A stretch of DNA of 57,471 nucleotides, taken from the NCBI GenBank assembly GCA_934512135.1, contig CAKSWT010000018.1:1-57471 (forward strand). Reading direction: 5' to 3'. Numbering within the stretch: the stretch's first letter is position 1; every line of letters begins with the position of its first letter. The translations under genes and the position numbers were made by a program. This document shows positions 40,748-48,916 of the stretch, one piece after another. A model generated the notes under the pieces. The model did not search any database. It saw nothing but the letters and a program-made list of their open reading frames with translations, and was not told where the DNA came from. This stretch comes from an uncultured Oscillospiraceae bacterium (lineage in GTDB: Bacteria > Bacillota > Clostridia > Oscillospirales > Oscillospiraceae).

Positions 40748-41994
40748 GCTACGAAGAAGCAAAAAGGAAATATGCAGCCATGGGTATTGACACCGATGCC
40801 GCCATCGCCAAGCTAAAAACCGTCCCTGTTTCCCTGCACTGCTGGCAGGGAGATGACGTCCGGGGCTTTGACACCGATCCCAGCAAGCCCCTCACCGGCG
40901 GCATTCAGACCACTGGCAACTATCCCGGTCGAGCCAGAACCCCGGAGGAGCTGATGGCCGATTTGGACATGGTGCTGAAGCTCTGCCCCGGCACCAAAAA
41001 ACTGAACCTCCACGCCTCCTACGCCATCTTCGAGGACGGCCAGTGGGCAGATCGGGACAAGCTGGAGCCGAAACACTTCAAAAAATGGGTGGATTTCTGC
41101 AAGGAGCGGGGTCTCGGCTGTGACTTCAACCCTACCTTCTTCTCCCATCCCAAGGCAAACGGCCTGACCCTTTCTTCTCCTGACCCTGAGATTCGGAAGT
41201 TCTGGATTGACCACGGCAAGGCCTGCATCCGCATTTCCAATTACCTGGCGGAAGAACTGGGACAGCCCTGTATTATGAACATCTGGACGGGAGACGGCTT
41301 CAAGGACATTCCCGCAGACCGGATGGGACCTAGAGTCCGCTACAAGGAAGCCATTGACGAGATTCTCTCGGTGCCGTATCATTTTGATATGGTCAAGCCC
41401 TGCATCGAAAGCAAGGTGTTCGGCATCGGCGTGGAAGCATACACCGTGGGCTCTGCCGAGTTTGCCCTCAGCTATGCCGCGATGAACAGAGACAAGTGCA
41501 TTCCTCTGATGGACAACGGCCATTATCATCCTACGGAGGTTGTCTCTGACAAAATCCCCGCCCTGCTGGCCTTCTTTCCGGAAATTGCTTTGCACATTAC
41601 CCGCCCCATCCGCTGGGACAGTGACCATGTGGTGCTGCTGGACGATGAGACCAAAGAAATTGCCAAGGAAATTATCCGCTGCGGTGGTCTGGAGGGCCGG
41701 GTAAAGATTGCCCTGGACTACTTCGATGCCTCCATCAACCGGATCTCCGCATGGATCGTGGGCTTCCGGAACATCCAGAAAGCCCTGCTCATGGCGCTGT
41801 GTACCCCTGATCTCACTGCCATGCAGAATGAAGGCAACTGGACGGAGCTGATGGTGGTTCAGGAGGAGCTGAAAACCATGCCCTTTGGAGAGATCTGGAA
41901 CGAGTATTGCCACCGCTGCGGTGCTCCCGCCGACGGGGAATGGTTTGGGGATGTAAAAACATATGAAGCAGAAGTTCTGAGCAGGAGAGGATAA
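40744..41994 (+). CDS. rhaA: L-rhamnose isomerase
   Basis: A 416-residue TIM-barrel, Mn2+-dependent isomerase converting L-rhamnose to L-rhamnulose. Family segments are visible: PVSLHCWQGDDVRGFD, GNYPGRARTPEELMADLD, HASYAIF, MNIWTGDGFKD and LMDNGHYHPTEVV with metal-binding residues. Full length. Start is coupled to rhaB by ATGA. Confidence 0.96.
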   Translation: MSYEEAKRKYAAMGIDTDAAIAKLKTVPVSLHCWQGDDVRGFDTDPSKPLTGGIQTTGNYPGRARTPEELMADLDMVLKLCPGTKKLNLHASYAIFEDGQWADRDKLEPKHFKKWVDFCKERGLGCDFNPTFFSHPKANGLTLSSPDPEIRKFWIDHGKACIRISNYLAEELGQPCIMNIWTGDGFKDIPADRMGPRVRYKEAIDEILSVPYHFDMVKPCIESKVFGIGVEAYTVGSAEFALSYAAMNRDKCIPLMDNGHYHPTEVVSDKIPALLAFFPEIALHITRPIRWDSDHVVLLDDETKEIAKEIIRCGGLEGRVKIALDYFDASINRISAWIVGFRNIQKALLMALCTPDLTAMQNEGNWTELMVVQEELKTMPFGEIWNEYCHRCGAPADGEWFGDVKTYEAEVLSRRG

Positions 41995-41996
41995 GC

Positions 41997-42812
41997 ATGA
42001 AAGACATTTTTACTGCGCCCTTTGTCAGGGAAATGCGGGAAACCACCGGGAATATGTACCGCCTTGGCTGGGATGAGCGCAACGGCGGCAATATTAGTTT
42101 ATTGCTGGATACGGAAGAAGTGGCCGAATACCTGAATCTGGACAGCGTGATCCGCACCATCCCCATGGGCTTTGACGCTACGCCTCTGATTGGCAGAATC
42201 TTCATCGTCACCGGTACCGGCAAGTATTTTAAGAACGTGGACGCCGACCCGGAAACCAATCTCGGAATCGTCCGTATCGCAAATGATGGCAAGAACGCTG
42301 AGCTTCTGTGGGGCTTCAAGGACGGCGGCAGATTCACCTCTGAGTTTCCCGCCCATCTTATGAGCCACATGGCGCGGCTCTCCGTTGACCCAGACAGCCG
42401 GGTGGTCATGCACTGCCATCCCACCCATACTCTGGCCATGAACTACGTCCATGAACTGGACGAGAAAAAATTTACCCACACCCTGTGGGAGATGTGCACC
42501 GAGTGCATTGTGGTGTTCCCGGACGGCGTGGGCGTCCTGCCATGGATGCTCTGCGGCACCAACACCATCGGAGAAGCCACCGCAGAGAAGATGAAGGAAT
42601 TCCGGCTGGTGGTCTGGGGGATGCACGGCATTTACGGCGCCGGCAAGACCATGGACGAGACCTTCGGTCTCATTGAAACCGTGGAAAAAGCGGCGCAGAT
42701 CTATATGCTCACCGCCCATCTGCCTCGTGTCAACACCATCCGTAATCACCAGCTCAAAGAGCTTGCGGAGTACTTTGGCGTAAACTATCGCAAGGATTTT
42801 TTGGAGATGTGA
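41997..42812 (+). CDS. rhaD: Rhamnulose-1-phosphate aldolase
   Basis: A 271-residue class II aldolase of the AraD/FucA fold that cleaves L-rhamnulose 1-phosphate to dihydroxyacetone phosphate and L-lactaldehyde. It has the substrate segment RNGGNISLLL, the Zn ligands in MHCHPTHT (residues near 141-147) and a further His in VWGMHG. AGGAGAGG upstream of the ATG, two bases after rhaA. No lactaldehyde reductase or mutarotase gene is present here. Confidence 0.95.
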   Translation: MKDIFTAPFVREMRETTGNMYRLGWDERNGGNISLLLDTEEVAEYLNLDSVIRTIPMGFDATPLIGRIFIVTGTGKYFKNVDADPETNLGIVRIANDGKNAELLWGFKDGGRFTSEFPAHLMSHMARLSVDPDSRVVMHCHPTHTLAMNYVHELDEKKFTHTLWEMCTECIVVFPDGVGVLPWMLCGTNTIGEATAEKMKEFRLVVWGMHGIYGAGKTMDETFGLIETVEKAAQIYMLTAHLPRVNTIRNHQLKELAEYFGVNYRKDFLEM

Positions 42813-42854
42813 GCCATATATTGAAGAAAACAAGTTATCAGGTATAGCAGGGGA

Positions 42855-42903
42855 AGCTGCCAAGATTAGTGCATTGCGGACTTTTCTTGGCGGCTTTCTT
42901 TCT
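42855..42903 (+). terminator. rhaBAD terminator
   Basis: Stem AGCTGCCAAGA / TCTTGGCGGCT (one G-T pair), 19-nt loop, followed by the T-rich TTCTTTCT. It lies 43 bases after rhaD. Confidence 0.75.
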
Positions 42904-42938
42904 ACCCATGGTGTGGTGTTTGGAAATCCCCGTGTCTG

Positions 42939-43403
42939 ATGATTGGCGACGGCGACGGCACCTTCCGCCCCGACGGTTCGCTGACCAGAGCGGAGATGGT
43001 GCAGGTCCTTTACAACTGGGCCGGAAAGCCTGAGATAACCGGCACTTCCCCGTTCTCCGATGTTCCGAATGATGCGTGGTATGCTAAGCCGGTCATTTGG
43101 GCGGCCAATGGCGGCGTGGTCAACGGAATTGGCGAAGGGAAGTTTGCGCCGGAGGATCCGGTTACTCGTGAGCAGCTTGCGGCAATGCTTTACCGTTACG
43201 CAGGAGAACCGGAGACTTCGGGCGTGCTGACCGACTTCGCAGACGGGGATGCGGTCAGCGAGTATGCAGTCAATGCAGTGAAGTGGGCTGTGCAGCATGA
43301 CATCCTGCGCGGCGACGGAACACCTCGTAGTCTGCGGCCCACAGATGGAATCAAGCGGAGCGAAGTGGCCGCAATGCTGCATCGATATCTGGACAGAGCG
43401 TAA
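42939..43403 (+). pseudogene. C-terminal fragment of an SLH-domain surface protein
   Basis: The 154-codon frame consists of about two and a half surface-layer homology repeats: GDGDGTFRPDGSLTRAEM with VLYNWAGKPE, FSDVPNDAWYAKPVIWA with GEGKFAPEDPVTREQ, and FADGDAVSEYAVNAVKW with LRPTDGIKRSEVA. SLH repeats anchor exported proteins to wall polymers, but here there is no signal peptide, no ribosome site before the ATG, and no domain in front. It begins in the middle of an SLH repeat. I read it as the truncated end of a lost gene. Confidence 0.8.
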
Positions 43404-43441
43404 GACGAAAGCAAAGAAGGCAGAAGTAGTTTAAGGAAAAT

Positions 43442-43480
43442 GGCTCCGGAAATCGGATTTTCTTCCCGATTTCCGGAGCC
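43442..43480 (-). terminator. Terminator of the second binding lipoprotein operon
   Basis: Perfect 15-bp stem (GGCTCCGGAAATCGG and complement) with a 9-nt loop; on the minus strand it is followed by ATTTTCCTT. It ends the operon 50 bases past the lipoprotein stop. Confidence 0.85.
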
Positions 43481-43530
43481 AAAATATTTAGGCGTTTCAA
43501 TTTGGTTGCAGCGCCAAAATCATCGAGGAT

Positions 43531-45303
43531 TTATGCCGCCTTCCCAAGATAGGAGTCCACTGCCTCCTGATAGAGCTCGGTGCAGCGGTCAATTTCATCC
43601 CCAAAGGAGTTTTCCAGTTCCGAGATAAAAGCATCCCATTGCTCCATGCTCCGGTCACCGGTGACAAACTGCATCACAGCCGTACTGCAATAGGAGGTCA
43701 CATCGCTGAGACTGCCCGCATACTCGGTCTGAGCATCGTTGCTCCAGTCGGTGCCGGGGGCGAGATGGCTCTCATCGGTTCTGGCCCAGATGTCGATGGA
43801 TTCCTTCTGCGCGTCGGTATAGGCCAGCGTATTCCGGACGGGGTCCAGAATGGAGCAGAAATCCGAAGAGGAGGTATACTTGATAACGGCAATGGCAAAG
43901 TTCAGACCGTCAGGGTTGTTAATGACCAGATCAGAAAGCTGGGGATCGCCGTTTTCATCGTAATCAAAGGTCTCCCCTTCCACGCCGTAGTTGGCAAGGA
44001 GAATGCCATCCTTGGAGTAGAGATAGTCCAGCAGTTGGGCCGCCAACTCAGGGTGCTTGCAGGTACCGGAGATAATGGTGCCAACGCCCACAGGGCTGGG
44101 ATTGGCGTCGTCGAAGTGCATGCCGTCCCCCTCCTTCTGAACCGGTGCAGGGATGGGCTGTACGTTGCAGGACTCGTCATAGGCGCTGAGGGTATTCATG
44201 GCCATGGTGGACGACCACCAGATACCGGCGCCACCGCCGGAGATATCATCCGCAGAAGCGGTACCGCTGGCAGCGGCAGAGAAGAAGTCTGGGCTGATGT
44301 AGCCCTTGCTGTACCAGTCTGCCAGCTGGGTGATATAATCCTTGTAGCCGGGATCGGTGACGCTAAAGCTCACAACGCCGTCCCGATAGGTAAAGCCGCC
44401 AATGCCATCGGTATCGGATTCCGTGCACACGTCAAAGCCGGAGGCAACGCCGTTGGCGGAATAGGACAGGTTGGAAGGGCACCACATGGGATGTTGGCTG
44501 AGCCCTGCGGACTGGAAGGCTGCCAACACCTTGTCATAATCCGCAAAGGTCTTGGGCTGCTCCAGTCCCAGCTGATCCAGCCAATCCTGACGAATCACGG
44601 GGCCGGAGCTGGGGTACTGGCTCATGGTTACGGAGTTTACCGTGGCGATGTTTCCTTCGTCGGTGCAGACTGCCCGATAAACTTCCGGGTTGCTGTCCAA
44701 AAGATCGAAGTAGTTGGGCATGAGATCTTCAAAATCCGAGAGGTTCTGGATGATCTCATCCTCGACCAGCTGATCGAGACTGCTGGCATAGAACTTTGTA
44801 AAGTTAAACGTGATGTCCGGCAGCTGGTTGGCTGCCACCATCAGGGCCAGAGAATCCGAAGCGGTCAGCAGGTTTGCGGTGGTAAACTCAAAGGTGATGC
44901 CGGTGCGCGCTTGAAGCTGCGAATAAAGGGTAGCCTCCGTACCAAGATCAGAGATCACCGCCCCCACCGGCGGAACCACATAGTCCCACGCGGTCATGGT
45001 GATGCCCTCGTCGGTCAGGGGAAGCGATACCTCGGTGAAGCTGTTTCGGGCAATATCCCCCAGCATCTCTGCCTCCGGGGCTGCCTCATCCGCGGGGACA
45101 GCCGCCTCGGCTATCGAGGAATCTGTTTCTGCCGGTACGTTGGGGGCCTCCTGCGACTGCTCCCCAGGGACTTCTGAAACCGTACTGGCAACACTTTGAC
45201 CGTCGGAAGCTGTGGACGCAGTCTGACCGCCGCAGGCTGCCAGTGACAGGCTGAGCATGGTACCCGTGAGGCCCAGCGCCAAAAGTCGTTTCAATTCTTT
45301 CAT
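43531..45303 (-). CDS. Extracellular solute-binding lipoprotein (family 1), orphan
   Basis: A 590-residue lipoprotein paralogous to the one at 29649-31400. Lipobox LAAC near residue 22, acidic Ser/Glu/Ala linker to about 75, then a binding fold with the same landmarks (GPVIRQDWLDQLGLEQPKTF; LANYGVEGETFDYDENGDP). It is the last gene of an operon with three SnoaL-like genes; a hairpin GCCGATT/AATCGGC at 45335-45351 lies in between. No permease is nearby. Operon membership suggests it delivers the compound handled by the SnoaL-like proteins, but this is inference. Confidence 0.9.
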   Translation of the reverse strand: MKELKRLLALGLTGTMLSLSLAACGGQTASTASDGQSVASTVSEVPGEQSQEAPNVPAETDSSIAEAAVPADEAAPEAEMLGDIARNSFTEVSLPLTDEGITMTAWDYVVPPVGAVISDLGTEATLYSQLQARTGITFEFTTANLLTASDSLALMVAANQLPDITFNFTKFYASSLDQLVEDEIIQNLSDFEDLMPNYFDLLDSNPEVYRAVCTDEGNIATVNSVTMSQYPSSGPVIRQDWLDQLGLEQPKTFADYDKVLAAFQSAGLSQHPMWCPSNLSYSANGVASGFDVCTESDTDGIGGFTYRDGVVSFSVTDPGYKDYITQLADWYSKGYISPDFFSAAASGTASADDISGGGAGIWWSSTMAMNTLSAYDESCNVQPIPAPVQKEGDGMHFDDANPSPVGVGTIISGTCKHPELAAQLLDYLYSKDGILLANYGVEGETFDYDENGDPQLSDLVINNPDGLNFAIAVIKYTSSSDFCSILDPVRNTLAYTDAQKESIDIWARTDESHLAPGTDWSNDAQTEYAGSLSDVTSYCSTAVMQFVTGDRSMEQWDAFISELENSFGDEIDRCTELYQEAVDSYLGKAA

Positions 45304-45339
45304 GGAATCTGCTATCTCCTTTCCCGTTTGCTGTGCCGA

Positions 45340-46068
45340 TTATAAATCGGCATCTTCCTTGATGATTCGGTGTGGCATAGAGGCGTAGTCCGAATACGCC
45401 GTGGGAGGCTCCGGCATATCCGCCGGGAAGACCTCGTCGGACTTCCACTCCCACATAGAGCGCCGTCCGGTACCCATCGCCTTAGGAGGTCCTCCGGGGC
45501 CACCGGGACCACCGGGACCACCGGGACCGCCAGGGCCGCCAGCACCGCCGGGAGGCGGCATCATTTTCCGCGGCGCTGTCCAGGGCTGATAGAAGTCCGT
45601 ATCAAACATAGGCCAGAGCACCATATGCCAGAATTTCCACTGGCCATCCTCCTGGATAAACTCCACCTCATAGCTTCCCCAGTTCCAGCAGCCCCCGTGA
45701 CCGCTCTTGGTCTCCTCGCCGGGGCAGCGGAATACGGCCTTGGCGGTTTTTAGGTCATCCGCCACCTCGATCACGGCGGTATCCATGGCGTGGATCACCA
45801 GCTTACCCTGGAGCTTTTGGGCAAAGGCGGGGTCACTGCGATCCCCGTGGCCCTTGACATAGCAGTCATAGAGGCCCTGATACCCCAGATATTCTCCCAG
45901 CGGGAAGAGGAAATAGTCATCCTCCCGCTGGGCCCAGAGGGTCATATAGTCGATATTCCGGGAGGCGGTATGATAGTAGGCATATTTGCCCATGAGGTTC
46001 CGGCAGGCCTGAATGGCTTCCAACCGGTCCAGCTCATGATTCAGCTGTTCGAGTGTCATTGTTTCCAT
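45340..46068 (-). CDS. SnoaL-like / NTF2-fold protein, third tandem copy
   Basis: A 242-residue protein with a SnoaL-like (NTF2 superfamily) domain: LEAIQACRNLMGKYAYYH, LWAQREDDYFLFPLG, GYQGLYDCYVKGHGD, IHAMDTAVIEVA, and WGSYEVEFIQEDGQWKFWH. It shares these landmarks and a PEPP..Y C-terminal motif with the two genes upstream. A Gly-Gly-Pro repeat (residues about 177-195) interrupts it and is absent in the paralogs. NTF2-fold enzymes include dehydratases, isomerases and cyclases; activity here is unknown. ATG has GGAGGACTG upstream. Confidence 0.85.
   Translation of the reverse strand: METMTLEQLNHELDRLEAIQACRNLMGKYAYYHTASRNIDYMTLWAQREDDYFLFPLGEYLGYQGLYDCYVKGHGDRSDPAFAQKLQGKLVIHAMDTAVIEVADDLKTAKAVFRCPGEETKSGHGGCWNWGSYEVEFIQEDGQWKFWHMVLWPMFDTDFYQPWTAPRKMMPPPGGAGGPGGPGGPGGPGGPGGPPKAMGTGRRSMWEWKSDEVFPADMPEPPTAYSDYASMPHRIIKEDADL
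45491..45560. repeat. 9-bp coding repeat (Gly-Gly-Pro)
   Basis: Seven or so near-identical 9-base units of the form CCGGGACCA inside the third SnoaL-like gene, encoding GGP repeats. Copy number could change by slippage without breaking the frame. Confidence 0.8.
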
Positions 46069-46070
46069 AT

Positions 46071-46736
46071 TCAGTCCTCCTTGATGCAGGAGCCAACGTC
46101 CGCAAAGGTCTTATAGGGCAGCGGGGGCTCAGGATGTCCCGCCGGGGCCATGGCCGTGGGGCTCCATTCATATACGCCGGTGATGGGCTCGGCTTTGGAA
46201 TTGGGATTGCCCTGGATGCCCGTGGGCTCCATATCGGTCCAAGCCTTGTCATAGGGGCATTTGAACATGGGTGCCAGCTCTAAATGCCAGAACTTCCACA
46301 CGCCGTCCTCCAGAATGAAATCGACGCCATATCGTCCCCAGCACCATTGAGGCTCCATCCCGCCGGGGTGCTCCCGGCTGGGGAAGGTCTCGTGACCCGG
46401 AGAGATCCAAGCGCCCTTGGCGGTCTGTCCATCCTGGGCCACCTCAATGATCTCCGTGTCCATATCATGAATGGCCGCAAAGGGCAGTCCGGGATCACCG
46501 GCAGCCTCGTCTACGGTGCCGTGTTCTGCCAGATAGCACTGACGGACACCTTCAATGCCGTTGTATTGACCCCAGGGCATCCGAAGGGCGCAGTCGTCCC
46601 GGTTGGCCCAGAGATCTACATACTCAGCGTGCCGCCCGGCGGAGTGATAATAGAGATACTTTGCCATCAGATTCCGGCAGTCCTGCGCCGCCTGAATTCG
46701 AGCAAAGCCCAGCTTCAGTTCTTCCCAGTTTCTCAT
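46071..46736 (-). CDS. SnoaL-like / NTF2-fold protein, second tandem copy
   Basis: A 221-residue paralog with ARIQAAQDCRNLMAKYLYYH, LWANRDDCALRMPWG, GIEGVRQCYLAEHG, IHDMDTEIIEVA, AWISPGHETF and VWKFWHLELAPMF, ending PEPPLPYKTFAD. The ATG at 46736 has GGAGGTGGC upstream and overlaps the stop of the first copy (ATGA). Conserved Asp-Thr pair and aromatic-rich pocket residues suggest an enzyme rather than a structural protein; substrate unknown. Confidence 0.85.
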   Translation of the reverse strand: MRNWEELKLGFARIQAAQDCRNLMAKYLYYHSAGRHAEYVDLWANRDDCALRMPWGQYNGIEGVRQCYLAEHGTVDEAAGDPGLPFAAIHDMDTEIIEVAQDGQTAKGAWISPGHETFPSREHPGGMEPQWCWGRYGVDFILEDGVWKFWHLELAPMFKCPYDKAWTDMEPTGIQGNPNSKAEPITGVYEWSPTAMAPAGHPEPPLPYKTFADVGSCIKED

Positions 46737-47386
46737 TTTGCCACCTCCGCAAATTTGCATCCGTCATAGTGGTCATAGGGCAGCGGAGGCTCCGGCTGAT
46801 GAAGCGGATAGGGCTGACCATATTCCCAGACGAGGTCAGGGTTCGGGCGGTCTGCATGCTTGCCGGCCGCAATCTCCGTATAGTCGATGTGGATCTTGGT
46901 CCAGGGCGTGTCATAGGGGGTCTTGAAGATAGGATAATACCGGACCTTCCAGAATCTCCACTCTCCGTCCTCGAAGATAAAGTCTCCCTCTGCCTTTGTC
47001 CAGCACCAAAAGCAGGTTCCGTCGGGCAGGGTCTCGTGACCCGGAGATACCCATGCAGCACGGGCAGTCAGCGCCTCGCTGTCCACCTCCACCATGGCGG
47101 TATCAACCTCGTGTACGACCATATGACCTTTGAGCTGGTCCAGCTCCTCCGGCTTGTTCCGGTCTCCATAGCCGTCTAGCTCATAATGGCGGCGGACGCC
47201 CTCAAAGCCGTCGTAGATACCCCACGGGGCAGCGATCAGACAATCCTCCCGGCGGGACCATAGCGCCAAAAGATCACCGGTACGGAATGCGGTTTCATAG
47301 TAGGAATGCTTACCTATCAGGTTCAGGCATGCCTCATGGGCTTTAAGCCGTGCACACAGCAGGGTAAGCTCCTGAGAGATTTCCAT
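46733..47386 (-). CDS. SnoaL-like / NTF2-fold protein, first tandem copy
   Basis: A 217-residue protein, first gene of the operon. Landmarks: RLKAHEACLNLIGKHSYYE, LWSRREDCLIAAPWG, GFEGVRRHYELDGYGD, VHEVDTAMVEV, AAWVSPGHETLPDG and EWRFWKVRYYPIF, then PEPPLPYDHY. AAGGAGGTAAC upstream of the ATG. The three copies are clearly homologous but differ over much of their length, so they are old duplicates with probably distinct roles or a hetero-oligomer. Confidence 0.85.
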   Translation of the reverse strand: MEISQELTLLCARLKAHEACLNLIGKHSYYETAFRTGDLLALWSRREDCLIAAPWGIYDGFEGVRRHYELDGYGDRNKPEELDQLKGHMVVHEVDTAMVEVDSEALTARAAWVSPGHETLPDGTCFWCWTKAEGDFIFEDGEWRFWKVRYYPIFKTPYDTPWTKIHIDYTEIAAGKHADRPNPDLVWEYGQPYPLHQPEPPLPYDHYDGCKFAEVAK

Positions 47387-47418
47387 AGCTTGTTACCTCC
47401 TTCATGCTTATGCCCCCT

Positions 47419-47447
47419 ATTATATCGAACCAAAACTATTTGAACAA
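47419..47447 (-). promoter_or_regulatory. Promoter of the SnoaL-like operon
   Basis: Minus strand TTGTTC (47442-47447), 17-bp spacer, TATAAT (47419-47424), 33 bases upstream of the ATG. The palindrome at 47465-47490 lies just upstream, a suitable activator site. Confidence 0.82.
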
Positions 47448-47464
47448 GCAACAATATGGTGCAG

Positions 47465-47510
47465 GATTGTCAACTGTGCGGTTGACAATCAAATGGCATC
47501 TTGATAAAAT
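47465..47510 (+). promoter_or_regulatory. LysR box and lysR promoter
   Basis: Perfect inverted repeat GATTGTCAAC-TGTGCG-GTTGACAATC at 47465-47490. Its right arm contains the -35 TTGACA (47482-47487) of the lysR gene; 17-bp spacer and TAAAAT at 47505-47510 complete the promoter. The site thus fits autorepression of lysR and activation of the divergent operon. Confidence 0.85.
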
Positions 47511-47540
47511 AGAAGCAGCGGAGAAGAAAGGGTGATTGCT

Positions 47541-48434
47541 ATGACGGATACGGACATCCGTGTGTTTTTATGTGTCGCAAAACAACTAAATTTTTCCAGG
47601 GCCGCCGAGGAGTTGTTCCTGACGCGGCAGGCGGTCAGCAAGCAGATTGGAAAGCTGGAGCAGCAGCTGGGCGGACCACTATTCGTCCGGGGTAGCGGTG
47701 GTCTTGCCTTTACGGAGTCCGGCAGGACCTATTACGAGTTCTTTCAGCGGACCATGCAGGAGTTTGACGAGATCGGCAGGCGTCTGAGCCACAGCGCTGA
47801 GGCGGTAAAGCCCATCCAAGTGGGCTATGTGCCCGGCTGTGCGGCGGCCCTGAATCAGATTATTTCGCTGGTACAGTTCTGCCAGAGCCACGATCATCTT
47901 CAGTTCAACCTGGTGTGCTGTGAGCCCATGGATATGCAGAGCATGCTGGAGCACGGGGCGCTGGATGTGGCCATCAACTTCGATCTCCAAGGGGCTCACG
48001 GCTCTGCACTGACGGCGATGCCCTTTATCTCCTCTCCACGGCTACTGCTGGTGTCCCGGCTCCACCCCCGTGCTTCCACAGCGCGGAGCTATGAGGAATT
48101 TCAGTCGGATCCCCTGCTGGGCTGGCGCCGCAGTAACGAAACCATGGAAGATGCTGCGGTCAATCTCCGAAAAAACAGCGGTCAGTATGGCTTCCGGGCC
48201 AAGGAAATCCGCATTCTCCCCAATTTGGAATCCGCCAACACCGCCCTGCGGCTGAACGAAGGGGTGGCGTTGGGTACTCGGTTCAACACCATCTCTGCCA
48301 GCCCAGATCTGGCTGCTTTCCCCCTGAATCAAAATGTGGAGCTGCTACTGATCTGGCGAAAGAACGAAATGGACCCCGGCATTCTCCGGTTTGTCAAAAA
48401 CGTCAAGACCCAAAAGCTGCCGCTCCTGATTTGA
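47541..48434 (+). CDS. LysR family regulator of the SnoaL-like operon
   Basis: A 297-residue LysR protein: helix-turn-helix in LNFSRAAEELFLTRQAVSKQIGKLEQQLGGPLFVR, then an effector domain with VGYVPGCAAALNQII. ATG at 47541 has AAAGGG upstream; a GTG nine bases earlier is an alternative. It is divergent from the SnoaL-like operon with a perfect palindrome in between, so that operon is its likely target. The inducer may be the compound processed by the operon. Confidence 0.92.
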   Translation: MTDTDIRVFLCVAKQLNFSRAAEELFLTRQAVSKQIGKLEQQLGGPLFVRGSGGLAFTESGRTYYEFFQRTMQEFDEIGRRLSHSAEAVKPIQVGYVPGCAAALNQIISLVQFCQSHDHLQFNLVCCEPMDMQSMLEHGALDVAINFDLQGAHGSALTAMPFISSPRLLLVSRLHPRASTARSYEEFQSDPLLGWRRSNETMEDAAVNLRKNSGQYGFRAKEIRILPNLESANTALRLNEGVALGTRFNTISASPDLAAFPLNQNVELLLIWRKNEMDPGILRFVKNVKTQKLPLLI

Positions 48435-48450
48435 AACAGCACAAATATGT

Positions 48451-48480
48451 ATGGGCCGCACCTTTTGGGTTTCGGCCCAT
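48451..48480 (+). terminator. Hairpin after lysR
   Basis: Stem ATGGGCCG / CGGCCCAT with a 14-nt loop, 17 bases after the stop. No strong T run follows, so strength is uncertain. Confidence 0.5.
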
Positions 48481-48576
48481 CACTCTTATTTCGGGTGGCT
48501 CTCGCCGTCAAAGTTATATTTGTCACATAGTACAATAATGCGGTTCGACATAATTCTATTTTGTGGAATCCAATCG

Positions 48577-48605
48577 TTGAACTTATTGGTATTTCATGTT
48601 ATAAT
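48577..48605 (+). promoter_or_regulatory. Promoter of the small HTH gene
   Basis: TTGAAC (48577-48582), 17-bp spacer, TATAAT (48600-48605). Transcription should start near 48612, about 24 bases before the proposed GTG. Confidence 0.82.
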
Positions 48606-48635
48606 CTGTTATATTTTTAATTGGAAGTGTTGGTC

Positions 48636-48875
48636 GTGTTTGTGACAGATATTTCGAGGTATAAGATTCGTAAGGCGATGCAGAAAGCCGGGTATGATCT
48701 GTATTCTCTAGCGGAAGCTGCCGATATTCCCTGCACAACATTACAGGATATTGCCAGCGGCCAGCACAACGACATATCATTGTATCATATCTGTAAAATG
48801 GCACGAGCCTTCGATATGCCCGCCGCCGAGTTTATCGACAGTATGAGTATCGCAAAAGACACCTTCTTAGATTAA
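48636..48875 (+). CDS. Small XRE-like helix-turn-helix protein
   Basis: A 79-residue protein with an HTH of the Cro/C1 type: SRYKIRKAMQKAGYDLYSLAEAADIPCTTLQDIASGQ, then SLYHICKMARAFDMPAAEFI. The start is uncertain; GTG at 48636 is preferred because GGAAG lies eight bases upstream, and a GTG at 48642 is possible. Alone in its transcription unit, with its own promoter and terminator. The target is unknown; the neighbouring decayed recombinase suggests a mobile-element origin. Confidence 0.78.
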   Translation: MFVTDISRYKIRKAMQKAGYDLYSLAEAADIPCTTLQDIASGQHNDISLYHICKMARAFDMPAAEFIDSMSIAKDTFLD

Positions 48876-48906
48876 ACAGGGTCTGGACTGAGTCCAGACC
48901 CTGTTT
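48874..48906 (+). terminator. Terminator of the small HTH gene
   Basis: Perfect 15-bp stem (AAACAGGGTCTGGAC / GTCCAGACCCTGTTT) with a 3-nt loop; it overlaps the stop codon of the HTH gene. Confidence 0.85.
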
Positions 48907-48916
48907 CTGTTGTGCG

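Noticed and set aside
43639..45177. 512-codon plus-strand frame opposite the binding lipoprotein
   Set aside because: The minus strand encodes a perfect lipoprotein signal and family-1 fold; this frame has neither.
45335..45351. Hairpin GCCGATT/AATCGGC as a terminator between the third SnoaL-like gene and the lipoprotein
   Set aside because: No T run follows on the minus strand and the spacer is short; more likely an mRNA processing or stability element.
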